Part shown: piece after piece, positions 30,001 to 40,857 of the stretch | Layout of the letters: each line of letters starts with the position of its first letter | How positions within the stretch are numbered: position 1 is the stretch's first letter | NCBI RefSeq assembly: GCF_023159225.1 | Contig: NC_063161.1 | Coordinates: 75,616,267 to 75,680,266 of the forward strand | Reading direction: 5' to 3' | Source: Perognathus longimembris pacificus | Taxonomy: Eukaryota; Chordata; Mammalia; Rodentia; Heteromyidae | DNA: 64,000 nucleotides | The notes under the pieces: model-generated | What the model saw: the letters and a program-made list of their open reading frames with translations, nothing else | Databases searched by the model: none | What the model was told of the DNA's origin: nothing | Program-made: the position numbers and the translations under genes

Positions 30001-33000
30001 AGACAAATCAATGTGATTTAGGAAATCTTTTTATTACCGACTCCCTTACTCCTCCCTCCCCCATTCCCTTTCTCCCTCCATGAGTTGGACTAACAATTTC
30101 TAAAATTACTTAAGACGGTCAGTGAAAATTCTGGAAGTCAACTGTGAAAAGGCAACATCTCAAAGCAGGACAGGCTATTCATAAGTAAGTAGTTGTTATA
30201 GAAAATTCCACAGGGACAGTGGAAGTCTCAATTGGCAGCCTATCAAACTGATCACCTTCTTTAAAGAAATGTTTTTGCTAGGTCTTTTGAAAAGAAAAAT
30301 ATATACTCCATTTCTCTCTATACATATACCCCAAATGTCTAATTATGCTTTATATGACAAATCACTGATGCACCCCATCCCATTTCAAAAGGAATAGAGT
30401 AAAATGTAGCACCTAACAATATACAATCAAATTTGCTTATCTAAATATACAATAAATATTTCTCTGCTCAGAGTGTAACTTAGTGGCAGAACACCTGTTT
30501 AACATGTCTAAGACCCTGAGTTTCACACAGCACCAAAACAAAACCAAAACGGTATTTCCCAGCATTCCCCTGCTTCCTACCTTGTGTCAGTTTCAGATTT
30601 ATGTTTCATTTCCATGATCTCAACCATGAACAAGTCAATAGGTTCATCTTTTTTTTTAATGGCCAAAATAGAATCCACTACAGCCTATTGAACAGGAAGA
30701 TAACCATTAAATTACATTCAATTAGCAGAAGCACAAATACTTATTCTCTAAAGAACTTTAGTTTTTTAAAATTTTGGAACTGATCTGAGTTTTTCCATGA
30801 GAAAATAAAATTCACTAGAAATAAAAGGACTTGCTCCCAAAACAACAAACACACAAGTTGTAACTGACCAAGAATCATAGTATCTGTTCTACCATTTTAT
30901 TTAAATACTGGTAACTAGCTGGATGTGAATGACATTCCTGAAATGCCAGCACTTGGAATGGGGAAGCAGGAGAACTGGGAGCTCAAGGCTAATTTGGGCT
31001 AGTTATCTTGGAACCTAATTACAGTTTAAGCCAACTTAAGTTTAGCATCTCCCAACACAAAGAAATGGGAGTTTAAATAAACAGAAATGTGGGGCTGGGA
31101 ATATGGCCTATTGATAGAGTGCCTGCCTTGTATATATGAAGTCCTGGGTTTGATTCCTCAGCACCACATATATAGAAAAGCCAGAGGTGGCGCTGTGGCC
31201 CAAGTTGGCAGAGAGCTAGCCTTGAGCTAAAAGAAGCCAGGAGCAGTGCTCAGTCCCTGAGTTCAAGCCCCAGGACTGGCAAAAAAAAAACAAAGAAACA
31301 AATGCTAACTTGCTTTGATGACATATGGTGTGCATTTTGCACACTCTTGCCCATAAACAGGCAGAATTAAAAAATAGGAATCACTGAAAGTTTTCTTATA
31401 ATAAACATTATTTCACAATTGTCTAAAAAATCTTTTTTATGAATCTTTAAATGAAAGCCACAAGTATGCTTCCATAACCTGGTCAGACAAATTCATATAG
31501 CACCTCATAATTGGGAGTTAGGAACACTGAAGTTTACACTACTGGATATCCCCCATGAGTGTTGTACCACACATACCTCCGTTAAGACGTCTGCTAGCTC
31601 AGCATGAACTTTAGTACGGAGAGATGTTCTGGCCACATCCATAAGGGTTTCCCTGTCCATCTCTTTGTTTACTTTGATTTGTTCCAAAAACTGAAGGGCC
31701 TTTTCCTTTGCAGCTTCAAAACCTTCAGTAATTATTCTGGGATGAAGACCCTACACACAAACACACAAATTACAACCACTGGTAATATTCATCTTCAATC
31801 AGATCCACCTATAGTTCATGAACGTCTCTGAAGGGATACTCTGGATTGTTCATCATTTTTAATAAAATGAAGGTAATATGTGCTGACTTTCTGAATACAT
31901 TTCAAAGGTAAAATACCCATTTGAATGCAGAGGAAAAGAACAGATATTACTCTAGCACAGAGTCAAAGCCAAGGAAACTACAAAGCACCCTTGGGTGTTC
32001 ACTGTGCAAACCACCTGGAATAAAAACCCAAACCTGATCCTTAGAAATATTCATTCAACAAGAACATTTTTCCCCCTACAGATGATGTGCAGTTAACTCG
32101 TATCACAGCAATAAAAATGAATAAATGGAGACTAGGAGTGTATACTCCTTTGGCTAGGGAATTCTGACAGTTTTTTTAGTATTCGTTAATGTTTTTTTTA
32201 ACCTTCCAACAACAAGGATAAAAACACTGTAAGATGCCCATTTAAAGAGTTGCTTTTTCTTTGAGCCCAGCCAGCACCACTTCCGATTTTCTGGTCATTA
32301 TTTGGAGATAAGTTTCACAGACTTTCCTGCCTGGGCTGGCTTTGAACCTTGATCCTCTCAGATGGCAGCTAAGATTACAGGTGTGAGCCACCAGTGCCCA
32401 GCTTTGACTTTTTTTTTTTAAACAGAGATAATATTATTGATGAAATGTAACCTGGTAATTTTTCTCAGGCCATGATAGGTCCCATAACTTATTCATAGTT
32501 ACACTAGGATAATGACACAGGTTCCCAGACTTAAGACTCTCTACTCTTCTTAAGTACCACCTGTGGCCCCAGGCACCTAATCAACACTGGGTATGTTTTA
32601 CACAGGATTAAGACAAGGACATCTAGGGGGAGAGGGGAGGGGGGGGAATGAGGGAGGAAGTAACAAACAGTACAAGAAATGTACCCAAAGCCTAACATAT
32701 GAAACTGTAACCTCTCTGTACATCACTTTGACAATAAATAGAAGGAAAAAAAAAGACAAGGACATTATGCTCACCTCAGAAATGTAGAGATCTGCCTGCT
32801 TCAGCAGCTCTCCAATGATAAGGACATTGGAAGTAGTACCATCACCAGTTATGTCATCCTGAGCTGTTGCTACTTTTGCTATTAAGGAGGCTGTCGGATG
32901 CTGAATTTGCTGCAAGTAGAAAAAGCATTATGTCAATACTTAACTATATCTCAAATGAAATCAGAGTTTAAATTGTCCTAGTATTTGGCTATATATGGCT

Positions 33001-35547
33001 GATTTAGGGGCTGGGAATATAGCCTAGTGGTAGAATGCTTGCCTCACATATGGCTGATTTAATTAAACCAGTTAATCACCATCAAAACTCTTGCACAGGG
33101 GCTGGGAATATAGCTTAGTGATAGAGTGCTTGCCTAGCGTGCATGAAGCCCTAGGTTCAATTCCTCAGTACCGCATAAACAGAAAAAGCCAGAAGTGGTG
33201 CAGTAACTCAAGTGGTAGAGTGCTATCTTTGAGCAAAAGCAGCTTGGGGACAGTGCTCAGGCTGAGATTAAGCCCTAGGACTGGCAATAAAAGCAAAAAC
33301 AAACAAACAAAAAACCCTCGTACACAAATTTGTCACTTCTCAGGTATTTCTCTTTGTTGACTGGAAACTTGAGGCTCAGTAAAGCATAATCATAATGACA
33401 AGCAGTAAAACAAATCTAGTGGTTTTCTGAAAGTAAGTCCAGCAGTTCCTGCACTCAGGAGACCAAGGGAAAAGAACTGAGAATTTAAAGCCAGACTGGA
33501 CTGTACATCAGAAAACCCTTCCTCAAAACAGGAAAAAGAAAAAGAAACCCAAATGATTCAAGGAAAAACTAGAAAATCAAGAAGACTAGTACTATGGCTC
33601 AGGCCTATAATCCTAGCTACTCAGGAGGCTGAGACTTGAGGACTGCATTTCAGACAGCCAAGTTTGTTGAGACTCATTTCCAAAAGTGGAGTAGTGGCTC
33701 AAACGGTACAGCTCCAGCCTCAAGCACAAATGCTAAAAGGCCAAGTTCAAGCCCCAGAGCGCACAGAGCAAAATTTAAGTGAGGAATCTAGGCAAAGTGC
33801 ATAGAGGTACTCTATTCTTGTACCTTTTTTTTGTCTTGTTTGGTACAAGGGAATCAAACCCAGGACAGTGCACTTGCCAGGCAAGCGCTTTGCCACTGAG
33901 CTACATCCCTCAACTTTCTTTCGTGTGTCATTTTCCAAAGCATACCCATGGCAACTGAGAGAGCTAGGAGTTGGGGAGGAACTCTGCTGAGGTGGAAGCA
34001 ATTTTTTCTTAGCTGAGGTAGTGCTTTGTATGTTCACTTTAGAATTATGTCACACCAAACTGCTTCGCTGTGCTTTCTGTATAACCCTGTGCTAACTAGC
34101 CACATGGATGCTAAATAATAAAAGCAAAACTACACCTCTTAAATCAGTCAGCTAGTCCTTACTGAAGATACTTAACATCTGGGTGTTGATGTGTACACAC
34201 CACTTTCAAAGCCAAATTTAAATAAAGTGAGCAGTGATGCACATCTTATTCCAGAACTGGGGAGGCTGAGGCAGGAGAATTCAAGTTTAAGGGCAGGCTG
34301 GACCATAGTGAGACTGGCTCAGGAAACAAAAACCAAAGAAAACCCACAAATTTTATTCTGAACTCAAATCAGTGGCAGTTTTCTTTTCTTGAATTTGAAC
34401 TGCTAGGCATTGGAAGTTCAAGTGATTAACTGACAATCTCACCTTTCTTGATGCTGGTTCTGAGGCTTGAAGTCAGGATCTGTGCACTGACCCTAAGCTT
34501 TTGTGCTCAAGGCTAGCAATCTACTTGAACCACAGACATCCTGCCCTAAGTACATTCAAACCATGATCCTCAGATCTCGGTCTCCTGAGAAGCTTACAGA
34601 TGTGAGCCACTGGTGCCTTCTCTACTATTTTAACGTGTCAGAAAGACTTGCTGAGAATCGATGAATGCTCATTTCCTCCCACTTGATAATGAACATTAGA
34701 AAACCTTCTTTGAGCCAAACCAACTTGGGAAGCCCAGCCCGGTAGCCTCACCATCTCGTGTAGCAGCACATTGCCATCTTTTGTCAGCTTGATGTCTCCG
34801 GCGCCGGAAACGAGCCTGCCACGGGTTAGAAACGGATGTATCAAACAGTGCGCTGGTGGTTCACGCCCGTAGTCCTACCTACTCAGGAGACTGAGATACG
34901 AGGATCACGGTTCGAAGCCACCCTGGGCAGGAAAGTCCGAGAGACTCTTGTCTCTAATAAACTACTCCGAAAAAGCCGGGAGTGGCGCTGTCTCAAGTGG
35001 TAGAGCACTAGACTTGAACTGAAGGGACAGAGCCCAGGCCCCCGAGTTCAAGCTCCAGGACCGGCAGGAAAAAAAAAAAAAGAAATGGATTAATCAGCGC
35101 GCGACCTTCCAAGGGAGAGCGAGAAAGGAATCCCATCAAAAAAACCCGGAGCCCGGAACGGAGGCAGCAGGGGTGCAAGGAGGGGGCTCGCTTGCGGGCC
35201 TCACAGGGCGGGGCAGCGTCGCGCGCGCACGCGGCTTTGTCCTCCGCTCAGGCGGCCCGCACTGGGGCGAGGACGCAGCGGCGGCCCGGACGGCTCTGCG
35301 AGGGAACGCGAGCCGACCTTGGCGCAGTTGGGAGAGGGGTGAGAGGCCGGGCGGCCGGCCGCGGTCCCCTCGGGTCCTGGGCCCAGGCCCGCCCCGCCGA
35401 CCCGCCTTACATCTTCATGGTGCCCTTAGGCCCCAGGTTGGTCCTCAGCACGTCCTGCAGCCCCCGTGCCGCGGCGATGTTGACCGCCAGCGCCGCCTGT
35501 GCGCGGGCCACCTCAGCTTTGGGGTTCAGGGTCTTCACAGCCGCCAT
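24075..35547 (-). CDS. CCT6A: T-complex protein 1 subunit zeta (CCT6A chaperonin)
   Basis: Subunit of the cytosolic TRiC/CCT chaperonin, the ATP-driven double ring that folds actin, tubulin and others. Exons in transcript order: 35547-35411, 34815-34752, 32909-32775, 31750-31577, 30684-30581, 29844-29734, 28910-28751, 28660-28578, 27622-27526, 27003-26856, 26361-26228, 25359-25257, 24522-24450, 24147-24075. The frame joins to 531 aa, the family length. Start: ATG of [20 protein letters not shown] in the CpG-rich first exon. Landmarks: [38 protein letters not shown] (ATPase motif), [26 protein letters not shown], and C-terminal [10 protein letters not shown]. Exon 5 has a 9-A run coding KKK (human KKQ). 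Exon 7's acceptor follows an uninterrupted run of about 23 T. No disabling change was seen. Confidence 0.98.
24523..26227. repeat. CCT6A 3' introns: repeats
   Basis: Head-to-head pair of 7SL-like composite heads: (+) 24784-24868 against (-) 24869-24966, an imperfect inverted repeat; ID monomer (-) 24996-25071; B1-like (-) 25515-25600; IDL-Geo (+) 25659-25853 with duplication aaaaaaggaaac (25647-25658, 25854-25865); IDL-Geo (+) 25942-26157 with duplication aaaaactgttcaa (25929-25941, 26158-26170), ending 58 bp from the exon at 26228. Confidence 0.8.
27004..28577. repeat. CCT6A introns 8-9: SINEs and ancient L1 fragment
   Basis: IDL-Geo (-) 27230-27439 with duplication acaaaattgatcct (27216-27229, 27440-27453); composite SINE (-) 27864-28060; then, from about 28140 to 28500 (+), sequence resembling the 3' end of mammalian-wide L1M elements (agaaatgctcactgacagat, caatggaatattttcagcct, ttacaacatgga). 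Confidence 0.7.
28911..31576. repeat. CCT6A introns 4-6: repeats
   Basis: Older IDL-Geo (+) 29066-29264; degenerate composite SINEs (+) 29285-29440 and 29516-29685; ID-like scrap (+) 30465-30530; IDL-Geo (+) 31091-31296. The sequence 29940-30090, containing a CT-rich stretch, may be an old LINE fragment on the minus strand. The remainder is AT-rich and unique. No snoRNA could be assigned with confidence. Confidence 0.65.
31751..34751. repeat. CCT6A introns 2-3: SINEs and a truncated LINE-like end
   Basis: Partial composite SINE (-) 32258-32405; LINE-like 3' end (+) 32623-32752 (separate entry); IDL fragment (+) 33008-33047 flanked by near-identical atatggctgattta copies; IDL-Geo (+) 33098-33300; composite SINE (+) 33577-33760; ID monomer (-) 33829-33912; B1 (+) 34236-34330; composite SINE (-) 34443-34617. 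Confidence 0.72.
32623..32752 (+). mobile_element. 5'-truncated L1-like 3' end
   Basis: About 130 bp with a G-rich start, the phrase cctctctgtacatcactttg, an AATAAA and an A-rich tail, bounded by a perfect 13-bp duplication aagacaaggacat (32610-32622, 32753-32765). This is what target-primed reverse transcription leaves. It lies in CCT6A intron 3, opposite in strand to the gene, with its near duplication 9 bp from the exon boundary at 32775. Confidence 0.75.
34844..35083 (+). mobile_element. Composite 7SL/B1-headed SINE in CCT6A intron 1
   Basis: Full-length element: 7SL-like head (gtgcgctggtggttcacgcc), linker with ctctaataaactactccg, and Geo-like right unit (gggagtggcgctgtctcaag), ending in an A-tail. 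It retains several CpGs, unlike most copies, perhaps because it lies next to the CpG island. Confidence 0.75.
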
Positions 35548-35880
35548 AGCTGCCGCCGGGGAGGAACAGGCCGAGAGCAGCGCGCACGGGTCGCAGCAAA
35601 GCTCGGCGTGGTCGGGAGGCTCTCATCCGGGGCTTCTGGAAAAGTCGGAAGCGTTCGGTCCGCCCCCGCGGCCGACGCGCAGCAGCCATTGGGTTGCGGC
35701 GCTGCCGCGCTCGCTGATTGGCTCGGTGCCGCGCAGCGCCCGTAACCCCGCCTGTCGCGCCGGCTCTGCGCCACCGCGCGCGGGCGGGGCCGACTGGGCT
35801 CTAAGGTTCCGGGGCCACTACAAACCCGGACGCGGACCGGAGCTCGTGGTCGCGCGGAGGGGCAGGCTTCTCTTTGCTGG
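35548..35880. promoter_or_regulatory. Probable bidirectional CpG-island promoter of CCT6A and PSPH
   Basis: CpG-rich sequence immediately upstream of the CCT6A ATG. Two CCAAT boxes on the minus strand (ATTGG at 35688-35692 and at 35717-35721, the second in a classic CCAATCAG context) sit 29 bp apart; a GC box GGGCGGGGC lies at 35782-35790. No TATA box. In human, as I recall, PSPH starts about 100 bp away on the opposite strand; a PSPH exon 1 here is inferred, with GTGAGC at 36047 as one possible donor. Confidence 0.6.
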
Positions 35881-35913
35881 GTGCCTCTGGCCCCAGGCCC
35901 AGTCGAGATTCTT

Positions 35914-35929
35914 GGGGGGGGGGGGGGGG
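35914..35929 (+). repeat. Run of 16 G
   Basis: Uninterrupted G16 on the PSPH side of the shared CpG island, followed by cggtcccc. A homopolymer of this length is likely to vary in length and can form G-quadruplex structures. Confidence 0.9.
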
Positions 35930-36095
35930 CGGTCCCCGGTTGTTCCCTCGCTTCCTTTCCCTCGTCCCCCTGCCTCTTCCCGGGCGCGCGGCGGGAGCCG
36001 CGGAGCAGGGATCCCTCCCCGGACAGACGAGACAGCTCCAGCCCGCGTGAGCACGGCCACGGCCAGCCGCGAAGTCTTAAGAATTTCCAGTGACC

Positions 36096-38980
36096 AGAGC
36101 GAGTGGATGCCTGTTATCTCAGCACTCCGGGAGCGAGAGGCGAGTTTGAAACCTGCCTGGGCCACGTAGCGAGATCCTGTCAGAAAAACACCACAAAAAC
36201 GGGACGAAAGCTGCCGCCACTTCTAGTGTTCTGTACGGCCCGCCCTCCACGGATCCACCTGCAACTCAAGGCCTCAAGCTCGCCTAGCCTTTTCTGCTCT
36301 ACCACTTGAGCTACACCAGTTCTAGCTTTTGGCTGGTTAGTTGTAGATAAAAGCCCTCGGATTTGTTATCTTGGGCTGGTTTTGAATCGTGGTCCACTGA
36401 TCTTAACCCCCTGAATAGCTAGGATTGTAGGCGTGAGCCACTGGCACCCAGCATGGTTTGTGATTCTCCGCAAGAATGGTACTCCTAACTTGGGCTGACA
36501 TTTTAAGTTTTTGGCAGTTAAGAATGCAGTCAAAGTGCTGGTATGTAATGCTTTAAAGTAGGTTTGTAGATTTCAGAGTCACAAAAGCATCTATTAGTAG
36601 CAGTGCCCAGTAGATTCAAGATTAATTTAGTGGATATTACTTGGTGCTCATTTGGATTTATTTTAACTATAGGTAAAAATGCATAGGGAAAGCTGGGAAT
36701 GTTGCTTAGTGGTAGGTAGAGTGCTTGCCTAGCATGCCTGAAGCCCAGGGTTTGATTCCTCAGTACCACATATACAGAAGAGGCCAGAAGTGGCACTGTG
36801 GCTCAAGTGGGTGAAGCAATAAGTTTATCATATACTAATTCTTGAGCCCAGAGTGCTAGCCTTAAGCAAAAAAGAAGCCAGAGACAGTGCTCAGGCCCTG
36901 AGTCCAAGCCCCAGGACTGGCAAAAAAAAAAAAAAAAAAGTCTGGAGTCAGGTTTCAGTAACTCATACTTGTAATTCTAGCTACTCAGAAGTCTGAAATC
37001 TTGAGGATCATGGTTCAAAGCCATCCTAGGCAGAAAACCTCAAAAGAATCCATCTCTAGTTAACTACCAAAAAGCTGGGCTTAGAGTCATGGCTGAAGTG
37101 ATAAGAGTCACATGACTTGGAAAGCCAAGTGAGAGAGACAGTTCAAACTCTGGAGCTGTTAAAAAAAAAAAAGCAGCAGGAACCAAAAAAACTAATAATA
37201 AAGCTTTTTAGCTTGATATAATTGCCCTTACCTATTACTGGTTTTGTGCATATGCTTTTGGAGCCCCATTAAAAGAAGTCCTTACTCAGTAAAGGATTAT
37301 GTTTAAATCTTTAATTTTGAGCTGATTTTTTTAACTGATGGTAGGGCTCTAGTTTGACACTTCTATCCAACATTCCGAGCATCATTAAAAAGATTGTCTT
37401 TGCTGGGCACTGGTGACTAACTCCTATAATCCTAGCTGCTCAAGAGCCTGAGATCTGAGGATTGAAGTTTGAAGCCAGCCTTGGTAGGCAAGTCCATGAG
37501 ACTATCTCCAAAAACCTACCAAAAAAGCTTAAAAGTGGAGCTGTGGCTCAAATGTAAGAGTTCTAGTCTTGAGCAAAAAGAGGCCAGGGACAGAACCTAG
37601 GCCCTGAGTTCAAGCCCCAGGACCAGCAACAAAAAGAAAAAAAAGATTTTTCTTTCTGCAATGTGTATTCTTGGCACCTTTGTCAAAAATCAGCATTTTT
37701 TGCTGGATGCTGGTGGCTAATTCCTATAATTCTAGTTACTCAGGAGTGTTAGATCTGCTAATCGAGTTTCCAAGACAAATGCACAGGATTCTTATCTCTA
37801 GTTAAGCAGCAAAGCCAGAGGGGTGGGTATGGCTCAAGTGGTAGAGTGGCAGCTGAATGAAAAAGCTTAAGTGGGAGTGAGAAGCCCTGAGTTCACCCCC
37901 ACACCTGCATAAAAGCAAAAAAATTAAAAACTTTAGTTTTTGTTGTTGAGATGGAGTTCTGCCTACTTTTTTTTTTTTTTGTCCTTGTTGGTATTGAACC
38001 AAGATCCTCTCTCTGTTCCTTCTAAGTAGCTGGTGTTAGAGGTTTGAGTCACCAGTGCCTGATGCAAGCTTTAGGTTTTTAATGATCACTCAGTTCTGTG
38101 ACCTTGGTTAAAGCTATTAAGAAGTTATAACTTCTTTACACGCATATATTAATATTTCTATGGAATCAAAGAATATAGTTTTACAGAATAAATGATGCTG
38201 CTTCTGTCTTGTGAGTATAGCCATAATTGCCAGTCATAGATGCCCTTAGCCAAGTGCTGGAGGCTCAAGCTACCTGTAATCCTAGCTATTCAGGAGGCTG
38301 AGATCTGAGGATTGCAGTTCAAAGCCAGCTGGGGCAGGAAAGTCCTTGAGACTTATCTCCAACTAACCACCAGAAAACAGGAAGTAGAGCTGTCACTCAA
38401 AGTGGTAGAGCATTAGAGTTGAGCAGAAGAGCTCAGGGACAGCACCCAAACCCTGAATTCATGCCCCAGATTGACCAAAAAAAAAAAAAAAAAAAAAAAA
38501 AGGAAAAGATGCTTATGCTTTGGATCTTAATACAACATTGTTATAATACAACTTGTTTGTGTTGGCCAAGTTTGATTTATAATTATATGTAATAGGGCTC
38601 TTCCTCTGTGGTTTAGTTTTTGTTTTCATTTTTATTTAATATAAATAGCACAAAAGAAGCTACAATACAAAGTATTGCTGCACCTCCACAACTCATCCAG
38701 TTCTTACCAGTACTTAGACAACTACTTTAGTTTTCATGTATCTTCCCCAAACTACTGTATGCAATTATCAGGCAATGTTACCTTGTACTTTTTCCTTTAT
38801 TAAAAAAGTAACAGGGTTGGGAATATGGCCTGGTAGCAAGAGTGCTTGCCTTGTATACATGAAGCCTTGGGTTCCATTCCTCAGCACCACATATATAGAA
38901 AACAGCCAGAAGTGGTGCTAGCCTTGAGTAAAAAGAAGTCAGGGACAGTGCTCAGGCCCTGAGTCCAAGCCCCAGGACTG

Positions 38981-39017
<37 letters not shown>

Positions 39018-39929
39018 CATGTACACTCTTCCGTTCTTGCTTTCTTCACTAAATGTGACCACCTGGCTCATTTTGTACAGCAAGCTTACTCAAATGCATC
39101 ACAGTGCCTGGAATTTACTGAAGTGAGGTGAAGGTGATCCTCGGGCCTCAGCCTCCTGAGTGGATTGGATCACAGTGCTGGAATTCACTGAAGTTGTGAG
39201 GTGAAGATGTTCCTCTGGGCTCAACCTCCTGAGTGGGTAGGATCACAGCAGAGCCACCAGCTTCCTTGGATTTCATTTTAGGGTGGTGCTCATTGCCTAA
39301 CTTCAGTCATCTTCCACCAAAGTAAGCCCTTCCCAGCTGTACCCAACATAAAATATCTGGGTAAGTGAAGTCTAGAAGAGGAGAGAAGGGAGGGAAAGTA
39401 TAAGGGCTCATTCTTGGCACTCATGGTGTTCTGTTTCTTATCTTAGAATTTGTTTTTGTCAGTCGTGGTGCTTGAAGTCGGGGTCTGGGCACTGTCCCTG
39501 AGCCAGTAGGGCCACAGCACCTCTTCTGGTTTTCCGGTGGTTCATTGGAGATGAGAGTCTCACAGCCTTTCCTGCCCCGGGTTGGCTTCGAACCTCAATC
39601 CTGAGGTCTCAGCCTCATGAGTGGCTGGGGTGACAGGTGCCGGGCCTCCTTGAACATTTTTGTAGCTGTTTTGGGGCCTGCCTTCCTGCTTGAGCATAAT
39701 GGCAACGGCGGATTTCAGAAAAAAGCTCCCAAGCCTCTGCACCCATTGCAGAACCAGAGCAGAGGTCCCTCATGTCTCGGGGCACCCTAGCTGCCGCAGC
39801 ACGCGAGGGATGCCAGGGAAATCTCTCTGGCTGAGGGCCACTTGTGGTCCTCTTCTACGAAGTAGGGGGGCTGGGGGGGGACGACAGGGCTTAGCGGCAT
39901 CTAGGTGGGGCCTGTCAGGCCTGTCTAGG
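36096..39929. repeat. PSPH 5' region: SINE and L1 catalogue
   Basis: B1-like (+) 36096-36200; composite SINE (-) 36255-36452; IDL-Geo (+) 36689-36939 carrying about 40 extra bp at 36810-36850; composite SINEs (+) 36944-37171, 37405-37644, 37700-37925 and 38252-38502; degenerate (-) 37945-38062; IDL-Geo (+) 38814-39013; composite SINE (-) 39450-39646. Old L1 sequence is listed separately. A 71-73 bp unit is duplicated at 39098-39241. Confidence 0.72.
37200..37692 (-). mobile_element. Ancient L1 fragment split by a composite SINE
   Basis: 37200-37404 and 37645-37692 resemble consecutive parts of a mammalian-wide L1 on the minus strand (aatctttaattttgagctga, then tgtgtattcttggcaccttt and gtcaaaaatcagc). 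The SINE at 37405-37644 interrupts it, with aaaaagatt on both sides, so the L1 is the older of the two. Confidence 0.65.
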
Positions 39930-40388
39930 CCAAGGGGAGGAGCCTGGAGGGGGAGTGGGATTAGAAGCAGGAGGAGAAAGAGTAAAGGTGGGGAGGGAGG
40001 GGGGAGGAGGAGGGAGGGATGGGAGAAGGGACTGGAGGAGAAAGGGAAAGAGTGGGGGTGGGAAAGGAGGAGGGGCAGGGGGAGGAGGAGCGGGGGGAGG
40101 AAGAGTTAGGTTAGAAAGCAGTGAGGGAGGAGGAGTGGGAGGAGGAAGGGTAGGGGGCGGGTGAGGGGGGCGAGGAGGGGGAGGGTAGAGGGCGGGGAAG
40201 GGGAGGGGAGATGGAGGGAGGGGAGTGGGAGGAGGAAGAGTAGGGGCGGGTGAAGGGGGCGCGGAATGGGAGGAGGAAGGGGAGGGTAGAGGGCGGGGGA
40301 GGGGGAGGGGAGATGGAGGAAGGGGAGGGGGCGGGGCGGGAGGAGTGGGAGGAGGGAGGGAGGGGGGCGGGCAGGGGGGCGGGCCGGG
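39930..40388 (+). repeat. Polypurine G/A-rich tract with higher-order repeats
   Basis: About 460 bp almost purely G and A on the plus strand, built from gga/ggga blocks. Longer units recur: agtgggagga begins at 40134, 40224 and 40344. It ends where the CpG-rich exon candidate starts. The open frames on both strands here (runs of G/E/R or P/S) are low-complexity artefacts. Confidence 0.92.
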
Positions 40389-40577
40389 GCTCCCTTCCTA
40401 CCCGGCGGTGCGGGGCCGGGCTCCGCGACTGCAGTCCGCAGAGGCGCCCGCCGAGTCCTAGCCGCCCTCGCGTCCGCAGACCCCGTGTGAGCGCAGACTC
40501 GGCCTGCGTAGGCCGCTCACCTCCCGGTTCCGCGTCCAGACCCGCCCGGCCCTGGGCCCCGGTGCCGGTGCAGCGCG
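40389..40577 (+). other. PSPH: CpG-rich alternative first-exon candidate of PSPH
   Basis: GC- and CpG-rich block ending in a strong splice donor, GCGCG/GTGAGTCC (GT at 40578-40579), on the PSPH strand about 8 kb before the coding start. No coding sequence was recognised. I infer an alternative promoter and untranslated first exon of PSPH; it could instead start an unrelated non-coding transcript. The upstream boundary is unknown. Confidence 0.45.
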
Positions 40578-40611
40578 GTGAGTCCTGGGCTTCGGGGCTC
40601 TGCCTTTTCCT

Positions 40612-40740
40612 GGGGTCTCCGGGCCTCCGGTGCCCGCTGGCTCCCTGGTCCTGCAGGTGGACGCTTTCCGGGGTTTCCGGGCCTCCAGTGCCCGCTGGCC
40701 CCCTGGTCCTGCAGGTGGACGCTTCCCGGGGTCTCCAGGC
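40612..40740 (+). repeat. 58-bp tandem repeat, about 2.2 copies
   Basis: Units begin with ggggtctcc or ggggtttcc at 40612, 40670 and 40728. The first two share ctggtcctgcaggtggacgc and differ at only a few bases. Located just downstream of the GTGAGT donor at 40578. Confidence 0.9.
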
Positions 40741-40788
40741 TGTGCTGCACCGATCTGGGAAAGCTCTGGTTCTCACAGCGTGAACGAA

Positions 40789-40797
40789 TGATGCAAT
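40789..40797 (+). promoter_or_regulatory. C/EBP-ATF response element candidate 1 (TGATGCAAT)
   Basis: Exact match to the amino-acid-response element recognised by ATF4 with C/EBP partners (the form known from CHOP and SNAT2). It lies about 210 bp inside the intron that follows the CpG-rich exon candidate. PSPH belongs to the ATF4-controlled serine pathway, so the context fits; binding is inferred. Confidence 0.45.
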
Positions 40798-40848
40798 GCT
40801 CAGCATAGGTCGGGAACGTTCCCCGCGTTACCACACAGCATGAATGAA

Positions 40849-40857
40849 TGATGCAAT
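40849..40857 (+). promoter_or_regulatory. C/EBP-ATF response element candidate 2 (TGATGCAAT)
   Basis: Second identical nonamer, 60 bp after the first, in the second copy of the local tandem repeat. Confidence 0.45.

Noticed and set aside
30120..30290. Possible H/ACA snoRNA on the minus strand in a CCT6A intron (ATAACA H-box-like and a later ACA; stem TTCCAC/GTGGAA)
   Set aside because: I recall that human CCT6A hosts SNORA15, but the second hairpin does not fold here and the lower stem of the first is weak. A covariance-model scan (Rfam cmscan) of all CCT6A introns would decide.
35173..36169. Open frames of 190 and 325 aa on the plus strand over the CCT6A/PSPH promoter
   Set aside because: They lie antisense to CCT6A exon 1 and in a CpG island where stops are rare; no family resemblance was seen.
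39955..40806. Long open frames over the polypurine tract and the CpG-rich block (up to 231 aa)
   Set aside because: Composition is pure G/E/R or P/S repeats; the absence of stops follows from the low-complexity purine sequence and high GC.
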